From Oxalobacteraceae bacterium OTU3CAMAD1 (GTDB lineage Bacteria > Pseudomonadota > Gammaproteobacteria > Burkholderiales > Burkholderiaceae_D), in assembly GCA_024123915.1 (NCBI GenBank), contig CP099650.1:2480001-2544000 (forward strand): DNA of 64,000 nt. Reading direction: 5' to 3'. The position numbers and the translations under genes were made by a program. Positions 55,880 through 64,000 of this stretch are shown piece by piece (position 1 is the stretch's first letter; every line of letters starts with the position of its first letter). The notes under the pieces are model-generated. The model had not been told where the DNA came from. It saw only the letters and a list, made by a program, of their open reading frames with translations, and did not search any database.

Positions 55880-55893
55880 TTGACGCAGATCAA
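55880..55893 (+). promoter_or_regulatory. FNR/Anr-type box of the hsp20 promoter
   Basis: TTGACGCAGATCAA matches the FNR/Anr consensus TTGATNNNNATCAA at nine of ten fixed positions. TATCAT at 55915-55920 is a fitting -10; with a start near 55928 the box centre falls at about -41.5, the class II activator position. Confidence 0.75.
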
Positions 55894-55956
55894 ACCTGGT
55901 GCCGGGTCGCTTCCTATCATATTGGCATATTCAACCACTAGCCACAGGAGGATATT

Positions 55957-56406
55957 ATGGCTAACAGTCTGATGCGTCTCGATCCGTTCCGAGACATCGC
56001 CCGCTTCGATCCCTTCCGCGATATGGATGAGTTGTTCCGTGACTTCTCGCCGCAGGTGTGGCGCCAGGAGCAAACCCCGCGCATGCGCATGGATGTGACC
56101 GAGACGGAGAAGGAGTACACCGTCAAGGCCGAGATTCCCGGCGTGCAGAAGGAGGACATCAAGGTTGCTGTCAATGGCAACCAGGTCTCGCTGACGGCGG
56201 AAATCAAGGAGGAGAAGAGCGCGGACGGTGGCGGCGCCGGTGGTACCTTGCGCAGCGAGCGCTACCACGGCCAGCTGCATCGCAGCTTTACGCTGCCGCA
56301 GGAGGTCGATGACGACCAGGCCGGTGCTCGGTATGAGAACGGTGTGCTGACGTTGACCTTGCCGAAAAAAGTCGGCACTGGCGGCAAACAGCTGGCGATT
56401 CAATAA
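55957..56406 (+). CDS. Small heat-shock protein (Hsp20/alpha-crystallin)
   Basis: A 149-aa ATP-independent chaperone. The N-terminal DPFRDIARFDPFRDMDELF arm is followed by the alpha-crystallin domain (MRMDVTETEKEYTVKAEIPG, SERYHGQLHRSFTLP) with the A-x-x-x-n-GVL motif in ARYENGVLTLTLPKK, and a short tail ending QLAIQ. AGGAGG precedes the ATG. The FNR-type box suggests induction by oxygen limitation; no sigma-32 consensus was seen. Confidence 0.95.
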   Translation: MANSLMRLDPFRDIARFDPFRDMDELFRDFSPQVWRQEQTPRMRMDVTETEKEYTVKAEIPGVQKEDIKVAVNGNQVSLTAEIKEEKSADGGGAGGTLRSERYHGQLHRSFTLPQEVDDDQAGARYENGVLTLTLPKKVGTGGKQLAIQ

Positions 56407-56443
56407 CAGATTAAATAAAGTTCAAATCACCCCCGGCCGGCAA

Positions 56444-57382
56444 TCAATTTGCCGGCGCGCGGCAGGTCGCGTCCGATTCCCAGCGTCCGGAACAGATGCG
56501 CGAGCGGCACAGCATGCCCTCGATCAGGCCCAGCTGCTTGCAGCGCGCCAGCAGGTCAGCAGTGCTGTCGCCTTCGCGACGCTCGACGATGTCGCGGCTG
56601 CGTTCGGGCGCGACGACGGCGGGCTTGCCGGCGTGCGCCACGAGTGCGGTGAGCAACGCGACATCGGTGTCATTGGCGGGCGGGGCAGCTGTCTTGCCGC
56701 GTGATGCCGCAGCCGGGGCCGCCGTGGTGCGCGGAGTCGCGGCGCTGGCGGCGGTGGTGTTGGTGTTGGTGGCGCCGTTATATTTGTTGATGGCGCTGGT
56801 GCTGGCTGGCTTTTGATACGTGGCGCCGACCGAGGCGACGCGCGGTGCATGGGCGGCCAATGTTGCTGGCCCCGGCGTTGGCGTCCCCGCCACGGCTGCA
56901 GGCAGCGTGTAGGCCGCCGGTTCCATCGCGCGCGGCGCCGTCGTTGTCTCCGCTATTGCTTGAATCTCATTCCTGCTTTGCGCCTGCTGCGACGCCGGAT
57001 CGTTCACGATCGCCGCCGGCAGTTCAGCCGGCTCCACGATCACTTCCCCCGGGTCCACGTTGGCATTTTCCAGCCGCGTGCTTGCCTGTATCTTCTCATC
57101 CATTCGCGCATACCGAGGCGATGTGCGCGTGCTGCTATAGCTTGTCTTGAAACCGCCCGATGGGGCGCTTCTTTCATGCATTATCCAGGCGATGCCGCAC
57201 ATCGCCAGCAGCAGCAGGCCCAGGCCCACGGTCCATCCGTCGATAGCCCAGCTGGCGGCGCGCGCCGGCTTGGACGCCGGCAGGCGCGCGCCGTGCTCCA
57301 GATGCGCGAGGATGCGCTTGGCGCCGTCCGTTGGTGCGCTCGACGTTCCCATCAAGTCCGGCTTCCGTTTCGATGTGTCCAC
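56444..57382 (-). CDS. Membrane-anchored Ala/Pro/Thr-rich protein with Cys-rich C-terminus, unknown
   Basis: A roughly 312-aa protein. GTG 57382 is preferred because GAAGGG lies five bases upstream; the frame continues to GTG 57415. A cytoplasmic N-terminus is followed by one transmembrane helix (TVGLGLLLLAMCGIAWIM, at about residues 51-68 from this start). A long low-complexity periplasmic region then leads to a C-terminal block with four cysteines (RCKQLGLIEGMLCRSRICSG, ATCRAPAN) that may form disulfides. It is divergent from the type VI-linked peptidase gene. No family recognised; a type VI accessory role is only a guess from position. Confidence 0.65.
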   Translation of the reverse strand: MDTSKRKPDLMGTSSAPTDGAKRILAHLEHGARLPASKPARAASWAIDGWTVGLGLLLLAMCGIAWIMHERSAPSGGFKTSYSSTRTSPRYARMDEKIQASTRLENANVDPGEVIVEPAELPAAIVNDPASQQAQSRNEIQAIAETTTAPRAMEPAAYTLPAAVAGTPTPGPATLAAHAPRVASVGATYQKPASTSAINKYNGATNTNTTAASAATPRTTAAPAAASRGKTAAPPANDTDVALLTALVAHAGKPAVVAPERSRDIVERREGDSTADLLARCKQLGLIEGMLCRSRICSGRWESDATCRAPAN

Positions 57383-57510
57383 AATATTCCCTTCGAATTT
57401 GATCTGGTCTTTCACGCCGATCGCCGATCAGGCCTACGATGAAACGTTATTGACCCGGTCGCTTGCCAGTGTCCATCCGGCGGCCAGACTTTGCTTTGAC
57501 GGAGCGCACC

Positions 57511-58350
57511 ATGTTTCTCTTTTCAGTGTTGATGTTTTTCGTGTTCGCGTGTGTTGGTGCCTGGCTGCTGCTGTTTCCGGCGGGACGCGACCTGATGACG
57601 CATTCGGCCAGCGCGATCGGGCGCCGTCTGGAGCAGCGCTTGCGGCGCGATTATCAACAAGGCACGCAACAGGCGTCGGCGCTGGGACGCGAGGCGCGCG
57701 GCGGCGCCGGTAGCGCCTTGCGATTCGTGCAACGGCGCTATCCGCTGATACTGGCCGCGTCCGTGCTGATGACCGTGCCGCCGCTGCTGGCTCTGATGCT
57801 CAGTGGTCGCGACATGCTGGGTGGATATGACGGCGCCGGCCATGTCACCAACGACCAGGTGGCCGATCTGCTCAAGGGCGAGCAACTGGTAACGCCGGCG
57901 CCGTTGCCGCCAGTGACGTTCACGACGGCCGAGGTGACATTGGTGCGGCCGATGCTCGACAGCGCCAACCGCAACTGGCAATTGCTCGACCCGGACTTTT
58001 CCCGCCGCATGCTGCTGGTGTTCCGGATCATGAAGGAGCGCCACGGTTACGACATGGCGATCCTGGAAGGCTACCGCAGCCCGGAGCGGCAGAACTCGCT
58101 GGCGGCGGCCGGTTCCAACGTCACCAACGCCAAGGCTTTCCAGAGCTATCACCAGTTCGGGCTGGCGGCCGACTGCGCGTTTCTGCGCGACGGCAAGCTG
58201 GTCATTTCGGAAAAAGATCCGTGGGCGATGCGCGGTTACCGCCTGTACGGCGAAGTGGCCGAATCGGTCGGCCTGACTTGGGGCGGACGCTGGACGATGA
58301 TGGATTTCGGCCACACGGAACTGCGCGTCCCCGGCACTGTGCGCAAATAG
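57511..58350 (+). CDS. M15-family peptidoglycan peptidase, type VI-linked (TagX-like)
   Basis: A roughly 279-aa inner-membrane protein from ATG 57511. Two hydrophobic helices (FSVLMFFVFACVGAWLLLF and YPLILAASVLMTVPPLLALML) flank a charged loop. A periplasmic M15 domain follows with GYRSPERQNSL, the zinc site SYHQFGLAADCAF and DFGHTEL. Acinetobacter TagX, with a similar membrane plan and fold, opens peptidoglycan for type VI assembly. Here the gene lies 111 bp before tssM, which supports the same role. Confidence 0.82.
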   Translation: MFLFSVLMFFVFACVGAWLLLFPAGRDLMTHSASAIGRRLEQRLRRDYQQGTQQASALGREARGGAGSALRFVQRRYPLILAASVLMTVPPLLALMLSGRDMLGGYDGAGHVTNDQVADLLKGEQLVTPAPLPPVTFTTAEVTLVRPMLDSANRNWQLLDPDFSRRMLLVFRIMKERHGYDMAILEGYRSPERQNSLAAAGSNVTNAKAFQSYHQFGLAADCAFLRDGKLVISEKDPWAMRGYRLYGEVAESVGLTWGGRWTMMDFGHTELRVPGTVRK

Positions 58351-58461
58351 AACAGGGCGCGGCCATCATTGTGCCCGCTCAAGAATTCGAGACATGATTG
58401 GTGGCAACATTGATCGGTCCGCCTTCCTTTCAAGCGCTGTCGTCCAAGCCCTGACCGAACC

Positions 58462-61400
58462 ATGATGCGAAAAATTTGGCACTTCCTGACCGATACCCGT
58501 CACCTGACGATTTTTGGTTTGGCCGCGATGGCGGCGATATTCTATTTAAGCGCGCAAGTGCTGGAGCTGGCGCTGATCTGGGCGCTGGGCGCGACCGCCC
58601 TGATGCTGGCGCTGGCGGGCCTGGTGTGGCTATGGCGGTGGTCGCGCGCCAAGCGCGAGTCCGAGAAGCTGGCCGACGCCATCGGCACCAGGGCCGTAGC
58701 CGAGGAGCCGCCGAAGGATCAGGCGGGCGCCGAGGTCAAGGCCATCCGCGAGAGCCTGCTAAAGGCCATCGAGACGATCAAGGGCTCCAAGTTGGGCATC
58801 GTCTCCGGCACGCGCGCCTTGTACGAACTGCCTTGGTACATGATCATCGGGAATCCGGCCGCCGGCAAAAGCACGGCGATCACCAACTCCGGCTTGCAGT
58901 TTCCTTTCGCCGACGGCAAGGTGGTGCAGGGCGTCGGCGGCACCCGCAACTGCGACTGGTTCTTCACGCCGGACGGCATCCTGCTCGACACGGCCGGCCG
59001 CTACTCGGTCATGGACGAACACCGCGCCGAGTGGTTCGGCTTTCTCGATTTGTTGAAGAAGTACCGCCGCCGCGCGCCGATCAACGGCATCCTGATCGCC
59101 GTCAGCATCGCGGAGCTGCGCGGCGACGATCCGGAGGCTGGCATCAAGCTCGCGCTCAGTTTGCGCAAGCGGGTGCAGGACCTGATCGAGCGGCTGGAAG
59201 TTTTCGCGCCGGTGTATGTGGTGTTCACCAAGGCCGATCTGATCGCAGGCTTCGGCGAGTTCTTCGCCAAGGCCGAACGCGCGGAGCGCGAGCGCGTGTG
59301 GGGCGCGACCATGCCCTACAAGCGCAAGGCGACCAGCCAGCAGCTGCTGGCGTTTTTCGACCAGAGTTTCGCGGAGCTGTGCGACGGCTTGAAGGAGCTT
59401 AGCCTGGCTAATATGAGCCAGCAGCGCCGCGAGCGTATGGAGCCCGGCGTGTTCACCTTCCCGCTGGAGTTCGCGACGATCAGGGCGCCGCTGCGGGCGT
59501 TTCTGGCGACGCTATTCGAGGAAAATCCGTTCCAGTTCAAACCCGTGTTTCGCGGTTTTTACTTCACCAGCGCGCTGCAGGAGGGTATGCCGGTCAGCGA
59601 GCAATCGCACAGGGTGGCCAAGCGCTTCGCACTGTCGGTGCCGGATGCGCAGGCCGTCGCCGGAGCGGGGCAGTCCGGTTTCTTCCTGCAGAATCTATTC
59701 CGCAAGGTGATCTTCGCCGACAAGGACCTGGTGTCGCAGTACGCCAGCAAGCATAAGGTGCGGCTGACGTATGCCGCCTTCTTCGGCGCGGTGCTGTTAC
59801 TGGGCGCGTCGCTGGGCGGATGGAGCTGGTCGTACTTGGGCAATCGCCAATTGGTCAGCAACGTCCAGGCGGATCTGGATAAGGTGATCAAGCTGCAGGA
59901 CAAACGGCTCGATTTGCAGTCGCGGCTCGAGGCGCTGGAGATCCTGCAGGACCGCATCGAACAACTGGACAAGTACCGCGACGAGCGGCCGTGGTCGCTG
60001 CGCATGGGCCTTTATCAGGGCGGGCTGCTGGAGCAGAAGCTGCGCGAGGAGTATTTCTCCGGCGTTCGGGAGGTGATGATCAAGCCGGTCGTCGCCAACC
60101 TGGAGACGCTACTGTCCGAGATGAATTCCCGCGCCGATGAATTGCAGGCGCCGGGCGCCACCCCCGCGCAGCCTGCGGGCGAAACCACCGCCGTTGCTCC
60201 CATGGCCCCGGTCAACCGCCAGTTCCAGCAAGCCTCCGCCGGCAACGTGGAAGACGCCTACAACGCGCTGAAAAGCTACCTGATGCTGGTCGATAAATCG
60301 CACGCGGAGCCCAGCCATCTGAACGATCAACTGACCCGTCACTGGCGCGTGTGGCTGGAGAACCACCGGGGCGCGATGCCGCGCGAGCAGATGATCCACA
60401 GCGCCGAACGGCTGATGACCTTCTACCTGGCGCAGATCGCCGATCCGTCGTGGCCGCGCGTGGAACCGAAGCTGGCGCTGATCGACCAGGCGCGTGAGAA
60501 TCTGAAGCGCGTGGTGCGCGGCATGCCGGCGCGGGAACGCGTCTACGCCGACATCCGTGCCCGAGCCAATACCCGCTTCCCGGCGATGACGGTGGCGCGC
60601 ATGGTCGGCGAACAAGATCAGGCGCTCGTTACCGGCAGTCACGCGATCGCCGGCGCCTACACGCGTGAAGCGTGGGAGAAGTATGTTCAGGGTGCCTTCC
60701 GCGAGGCGGCTACGCGCGAACTGCAAAGCGCCGACTGGGTCTTGAAGACCGCCGCGCGCGACGACCTGACGCTGGAGGGCAGCCCGGAACAAATCGAGAA
60801 GGGCCTGACCGATTTGTACAAGGCCGATTACGCGCGCGAATGGCAGAAATTCGTGCAGGGCGTCACCATCGCCAATTTGAATGGTTTCGATGCCGCCGTC
60901 GTCGCCATGAACCGCTTGGGCGATCCGCAATCGTCGCCGATATCGAAGCTGCTGACCACAATCTATCAGCAGACGTCGTGGGACAACCCGGCGGTCATGA
61001 GCACCGAGTTGAAAGAGGCGCAGTCGGGTCTCGTCAACTGGCTCAAGAACACCTTGCTGCGGCGCGGATCGTCGCAAATCAACGTCAATGTGCAGTTGGA
61101 CCAGAGCCGCGTCGACAGGCCGATGGGACCTATCGGCCGCGAATTTGCCGGTGTCGGCAAGCTGGTCGCCGCCAAGGACAAGGATGCATCGCTGATGCGC
61201 GCCTACATGGACACCTTGTCCAAGTTGCGCAGCCGTTTGAATCAGCTGAAGAACCAGGGCGATCCAGGTCCCGGCGCGCGTCAGTTCATGCAGCAGACGC
61301 TCGAAGGCACCGGCTCCGAGCTGGCCGACGCGCTGCGCTACGTCGACGAGCAAATGCTGACCGGGATGAGCGACTCGCAGAAGCAAGCGATACGGCCCAT

Positions 61401-62229
61401 CCTGGTGCGGCCGCTGATGCAGACCTTCGCGGTGCTGATCGGGCCCGCCGAGACGGAGATCAACAAGACCTGGCTGGCACAGGTCTACGAACCGTTCCAG
61501 CAATCGCTGGCCAATAAGTATCCGTTCTCGCCCAACGCCCGCATCGAAGCGGCCAGCACGGAGATCGCACAGTTCTTCGGTCCCGACGGATTGATCGCCA
61601 AGTTCGCTACCACCGCGATGGGACCTTTGGTGCTGCGCCGGGGTGACGTGCTGGCGCCGCGTACCTGGGCCGACATGGGCATCAAGCTGGCGCCGCAGAC
61701 GGTGGCACGCTTCCCCGGCTGGATAGCGCCGATCGGCGCCGGCGGCGTGGCTGCGTCGTCGGCTGCCGCACAAACCGTATTCCAGCTCCAGCCGATGCCA
61801 GCGCCGGGCACTCTGGAATACACGGTCGATATCGACGGCCAGCAGATCCGCTACCGCAACACGCCAGCGCAATGGACCAATATGGTCCACCCGAGCACCC
61901 AGGGCGCGTCGGGTGCGCGCATCACGGCAGTGTCGTTCGATGGCCGTAGCGTCGAAGTGTTCAACGAACCGGGGCAGTTTGGCCTCAAACGCATGATCGA
62001 TGCGGCGGCCAAGCAAAGGCGCGAAGGCGGCGTGTTCGAGCTACGCTGGACCAACGGCGCTATCACAGTGGCCATGGGCCTGAAGATCATCAGCAGCCCG
62101 GAAAGCAGCGGCAACGCCAGCGCGCCGCAGGAACAGGGCTTCCGCGGCATGCGGCTGCCGGAAACCATCGTCGGCGCACCAGCCGCCCCCTCAGCACCCG
62201 CTATCGCGGTCACTGGAGCGCCACAATGA
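58462..62229 (+). CDS. tssM: Type VI secretion membrane-complex protein TssM (IcmF)
   Basis: A 1255-aa inner-membrane protein. Two N-terminal helices (about residues 14-58), a cytoplasmic NTPase-like domain with Walker A GNPAAGKS (130-137) and DTAGRYSV, a third helix (about 434-456) and a long periplasmic region ending in the IcmF C-terminal domain (VHPSTQGASGARITAVSFDG, FELRWTNGAI). TssM with TssJ and TssL spans the envelope. The stop overlaps tagF. TssJ and TssL are not in the window. Confidence 0.96.
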   Translation: MMRKIWHFLTDTRHLTIFGLAAMAAIFYLSAQVLELALIWALGATALMLALAGLVWLWRWSRAKRESEKLADAIGTRAVAEEPPKDQAGAEVKAIRESLLKAIETIKGSKLGIVSGTRALYELPWYMIIGNPAAGKSTAITNSGLQFPFADGKVVQGVGGTRNCDWFFTPDGILLDTAGRYSVMDEHRAEWFGFLDLLKKYRRRAPINGILIAVSIAELRGDDPEAGIKLALSLRKRVQDLIERLEVFAPVYVVFTKADLIAGFGEFFAKAERAERERVWGATMPYKRKATSQQLLAFFDQSFAELCDGLKELSLANMSQQRRERMEPGVFTFPLEFATIRAPLRAFLATLFEENPFQFKPVFRGFYFTSALQEGMPVSEQSHRVAKRFALSVPDAQAVAGAGQSGFFLQNLFRKVIFADKDLVSQYASKHKVRLTYAAFFGAVLLLGASLGGWSWSYLGNRQLVSNVQADLDKVIKLQDKRLDLQSRLEALEILQDRIEQLDKYRDERPWSLRMGLYQGGLLEQKLREEYFSGVREVMIKPVVANLETLLSEMNSRADELQAPGATPAQPAGETTAVAPMAPVNRQFQQASAGNVEDAYNALKSYLMLVDKSHAEPSHLNDQLTRHWRVWLENHRGAMPREQMIHSAERLMTFYLAQIADPSWPRVEPKLALIDQARENLKRVVRGMPARERVYADIRARANTRFPAMTVARMVGEQDQALVTGSHAIAGAYTREAWEKYVQGAFREAATRELQSADWVLKTAARDDLTLEGSPEQIEKGLTDLYKADYAREWQKFVQGVTIANLNGFDAAVVAMNRLGDPQSSPISKLLTTIYQQTSWDNPAVMSTELKEAQSGLVNWLKNTLLRRGSSQINVNVQLDQSRVDRPMGPIGREFAGVGKLVAAKDKDASLMRAYMDTLSKLRSRLNQLKNQGDPGPGARQFMQQTLEGTGSELADALRYVDEQMLTGMSDSQKQAIRPILVRPLMQTFAVLIGPAETEINKTWLAQVYEPFQQSLANKYPFSPNARIEAASTEIAQFFGPDGLIAKFATTAMGPLVLRRGDVLAPRTWADMGIKLAPQTVARFPGWIAPIGAGGVAASSAAAQTVFQLQPMPAPGTLEYTVDIDGQQIRYRNTPAQWTNMVHPSTQGASGARITAVSFDGRSVEVFNEPGQFGLKRMIDAAAKQRREGGVFELRWTNGAITVAMGLKIISSPESSGNASAPQEQGFRGMRLPETIVGAPAAPSAPAIAVTGAPQ

Positions 62230-63194
62230 AACGCCTCCCACAGAATGTACGCATCGGCTACTTCGGCAAGCTTCCGTCCCGGGGTGATTTTATCAAGGCG
62301 ACCAATAATCTGGCGCTGGCCAATTTGCTTGACGGCTGGCTGGCGGAGGTGATGAATCTGTTGAGCACCGATCCGCGCTGGAAGATCAATTACGACGCCA
62401 TGCGTCCGTTGCAGTTCGCCTTCGTCGGCACGCGCAGCAGACGCGCGATCGCCGGCCATCTGGCGGCCAGCAGCGACGCCTCGCAGAGGCGCTACCCGTT
62501 TTTAAGCATGACGGCCATCGAAGTCGAGTCGCCGCGCACCTTCCTCGCGCTCAGCCCCGTGGTTCTGGCGCCGCTGTGGAACGAGCTGGAACAACTGTCC
62601 GCCGACGTGCTGGACGCGGCCGACCCCGACCCCGCGCTGCAGGTCCTGGCCGCCAGCACTTTCGATGTCGAACCCGGATCCGCCGAGCACGAAATCGCGT
62701 TCGTCGATTTCCTCGACCGTCACAACATCGCCAGCCTGGAGGCGATGCTGGGCCGCGACTCGGCGCGCCGCATGATACTGGCCATCGGGCTGCTGCTGCA
62801 GCCGGTGCGGCGCAGCGCCGAGGCGCGGCTGGAGAAAAGCCTTGCGCTGCCATTGCCGCAATCGGCCCGCCAGCGCTATCTGGTCGCCGCGTTCTGGCTG
62901 GACCTGATCGCGCCGTTCCTGCACCAGGCGGATTTCGAACTGTGTGTATTCGTGGCCGATATCCGCGAGCAGCCGTCGCTGGTGATCGGCTTCGGCGGCG
63001 CCGCTCCCGAAGCACTGCAGGCCATCATCGATCCCGCATGCGCCGTCGAACAGCAGATCAACTTCGATTATTCCGGCTGGGTCGATGAATTGATCGCCAA
63101 CGACGCCGGCGTGCAAAAGCTGTCGGCCTATCTGGAGCAGGGCCAGTTGTCGCTGCGTTCCGTCCAGGCGCTGTTCCACGAGACTTTCGTCTGA
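62226..63194 (+). CDS. tagF: Type VI secretion-associated protein TagF (ImpM)
   Basis: A 322-aa cytoplasmic protein opening with the family signature IGYFGKLPSRGDFIKA, with LQFAFVGTRSRRAIAGHLAAS and YPFLSMTAIE in the N-terminal TagF domain. TagF proteins restrain type VI firing after translation, together with or instead of the PppA phosphatase. Translation is coupled to tssM through ATGA. It is longer than stand-alone TagF (about 220 aa), with an extra C-terminal region. Confidence 0.92.
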   Translation: MKRLPQNVRIGYFGKLPSRGDFIKATNNLALANLLDGWLAEVMNLLSTDPRWKINYDAMRPLQFAFVGTRSRRAIAGHLAASSDASQRRYPFLSMTAIEVESPRTFLALSPVVLAPLWNELEQLSADVLDAADPDPALQVLAASTFDVEPGSAEHEIAFVDFLDRHNIASLEAMLGRDSARRMILAIGLLLQPVRRSAEARLEKSLALPLPQSARQRYLVAAFWLDLIAPFLHQADFELCVFVADIREQPSLVIGFGGAAPEALQAIIDPACAVEQQINFDYSGWVDELIANDAGVQKLSAYLEQGQLSLRSVQALFHETFV

Positions 63195-63232
63195 TTTACA
63201 CACTTCGATTCCATCCAAAGAGGAGCTTTTCG

Positions 63233-64000
63233 ATGCGCCAGCGGACCATCTGGCCGGCGGTGATGCCGGCGTTGTTATCGACATCGATCTATTGTGCGGC
63301 ACAGGCCCCGGCGCCAGCCACACCCAAACCTTGCCAGGTGCTGGTCAGCGGCTCGGTGCCGGACGAGGCCAGCAAGGCGGCCATGCTCGCCCGAGTGCGG
63401 GAGCTGTATGGCGCGGAGCGGGTGGTCGACCAAGTGTCGATCGCGCCGGTGTCGCTGCCGCCCAACTGGAACGGCTACGTGCAAAAACTGATCGGTCCCA
63501 ATCTGAAGTTGATCAGCAAGGGCGAAATCAAGATCGACGGCACCAACGTCACCCTGCGCGGCGAGGTGGCCAACGAGGCGCAGCGCCAGCAGATCGCCAG
63601 CGACTTCGCCACCAGCCTCAATCCCAGCTACACGGTCAACAATGGCCTGCGCGTGAGCGCGGCCGAACAAAACTTGCTCGACGAGACGCTGGCCAAGCGC
63701 ATCATCGAGTTTGAGAGCGGCAAGGCGACGCTGACCGACTCCGGCAAGGGTATCCTGGACGAGATGGCGGCGGCGATGCAGAAGGTAAAAGGCAAGAAGG
63801 TGGAGGTGATCGGGCACACCGACAATGTCGGGCTGCGCGACAGCAACCTGGCCTTGAGCCACGCGCGCGCGCAGGCGGTGTGCAGCTACCTGGCCGACAG
63901 GGGGATCAGCCAGGAGATGGTGATGGTTTCGGGGCAGGGGCCGGACCGTCCGGTGGCCGAGAACAGCAGCGCCGACGGCCGCGCGCGCAACCGTCGTATC
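63233..64000 (+). CDS. OmpA-family protein with BON-like domains (5' part; continues past the window)
   Basis: The frame from ATG 63233 stays open for 256 codons to the window end. After a signal peptide (to about CAAQA, residue 24), two BON-like segments (VLVSGSVPDEASKAAMLARV; IKIDGTNVTLRGEVANEAQRQ) precede an OmpA-C domain. That domain has FESGKATLTDSGKGILDEM, VIGHTDNVGLRDSNLALSHARA and GRARNRRI, which bind peptidoglycan. AGGAG precedes the start. Following tagF, it could be the type VI peptidoglycan anchor (TagL-like) or an outer-membrane accessory protein. Confidence 0.82.
   Translation, partial: MRQRTIWPAVMPALLSTSIYCAAQAPAPATPKPCQVLVSGSVPDEASKAAMLARVRELYGAERVVDQVSIAPVSLPPNWNGYVQKLIGPNLKLISKGEIKIDGTNVTLRGEVANEAQRQQIASDFATSLNPSYTVNNGLRVSAAEQNLLDETLAKRIIEFESGKATLTDSGKGILDEMAAAMQKVKGKKVEVIGHTDNVGLRDSNLALSHARAQAVCSYLADRGISQEMVMVSGQGPDRPVAENSSADGRARNRRI

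Noticed and set aside
60109..62016. 635-codon minus-strand frame inside tssM
   Set aside because: Shadow frame; tssM is full length and continuous.

Overview
The window looks like chromosomal DNA of a high-GC beta-proteobacterium of the Oxalobacteraceae (Massilia/Duganella/Janthinobacterium type). The evidence is the Burkholderiales gene order pilW-rodZ-ispG-hisS-yfgM-bamB-der-hfq-hflX-hflK-hflC-hisZ-purA, a PEP-CTERM exported protein, large TonB-dependent receptors and a type VI secretion cluster. No replication origin, rRNA operon or CRISPR array was seen.

Layout. 1-15.2 kb: a co-directional housekeeping block (type IV pilus lipoprotein, cell shape, isoprenoid, tRNA charging, outer-membrane assembly, GTPases, Hfq, the HflKC membrane complex, histidine and purine synthesis), ending at a clear terminator. 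Two related palindromic repeats sit in its gaps. 15.2-18.6 kb: a MarC-type membrane protein, a LytS/LytTR two-component pair on the minus strand, and a DUF2306 membrane protein. 18.69-36.6 kb: a 17.9-kb, single-strand carbohydrate locus. It holds three LacI-type operators, a LacI regulator, an Oar-like TonB receptor, a GH144-type (PF10091) secreted glycanase, a CUT1 ABC importer, a 1054-aa secreted multidomain protein of no assigned enzyme family, a GH1 beta-glucosidase, a 1265-aa GH94 phosphorylase related to the cyclic beta-1,2-glucan synthase C-terminus, and the importer's ATPase. The consistent reading is uptake and phosphorolysis of beta-1,2-glucan. Polymer or large oligosaccharide crosses the outer membrane, is cut in the periplasm, imported by ABC transport, and converted to glucose and glucose 1-phosphate in the cytoplasm.

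36.7-43.1 kb: an SdpR/SdpI-like pair with tandem operators over the promoter and start codon, a secreted alpha/beta hydrolase, a pirin, uvrB and an aromatic aminotransferase. 43.2-54.5 kb: three identical full-length tRNA-Asn(GUU) genes spaced over 11 kb. The second is the attachment site of a 5.27-kb genomic island (58-bp direct repeats at 44216-44273 and 49481-49538). The island carries a DUF4297-like nuclease, a HerA-type ATPase and a pentapeptide-like protein fused to a two-helix potassium channel. This is an apparent anti-phage island without its own integrase. Between the island and the third tRNA lie small unknown genes, a DUF3334 protein and a second TonB-dependent receptor.

54.5-56.4 kb: a sterol-desaturase-family membrane enzyme and, divergently, a small heat-shock protein with an FNR/Anr-type box placed for a class II promoter. 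56.4-64 kb: part of a type VI secretion cluster: an unknown membrane protein, an M15 peptidase (TagX-like), TssM, TagF and an OmpA-family protein that runs off the window end.
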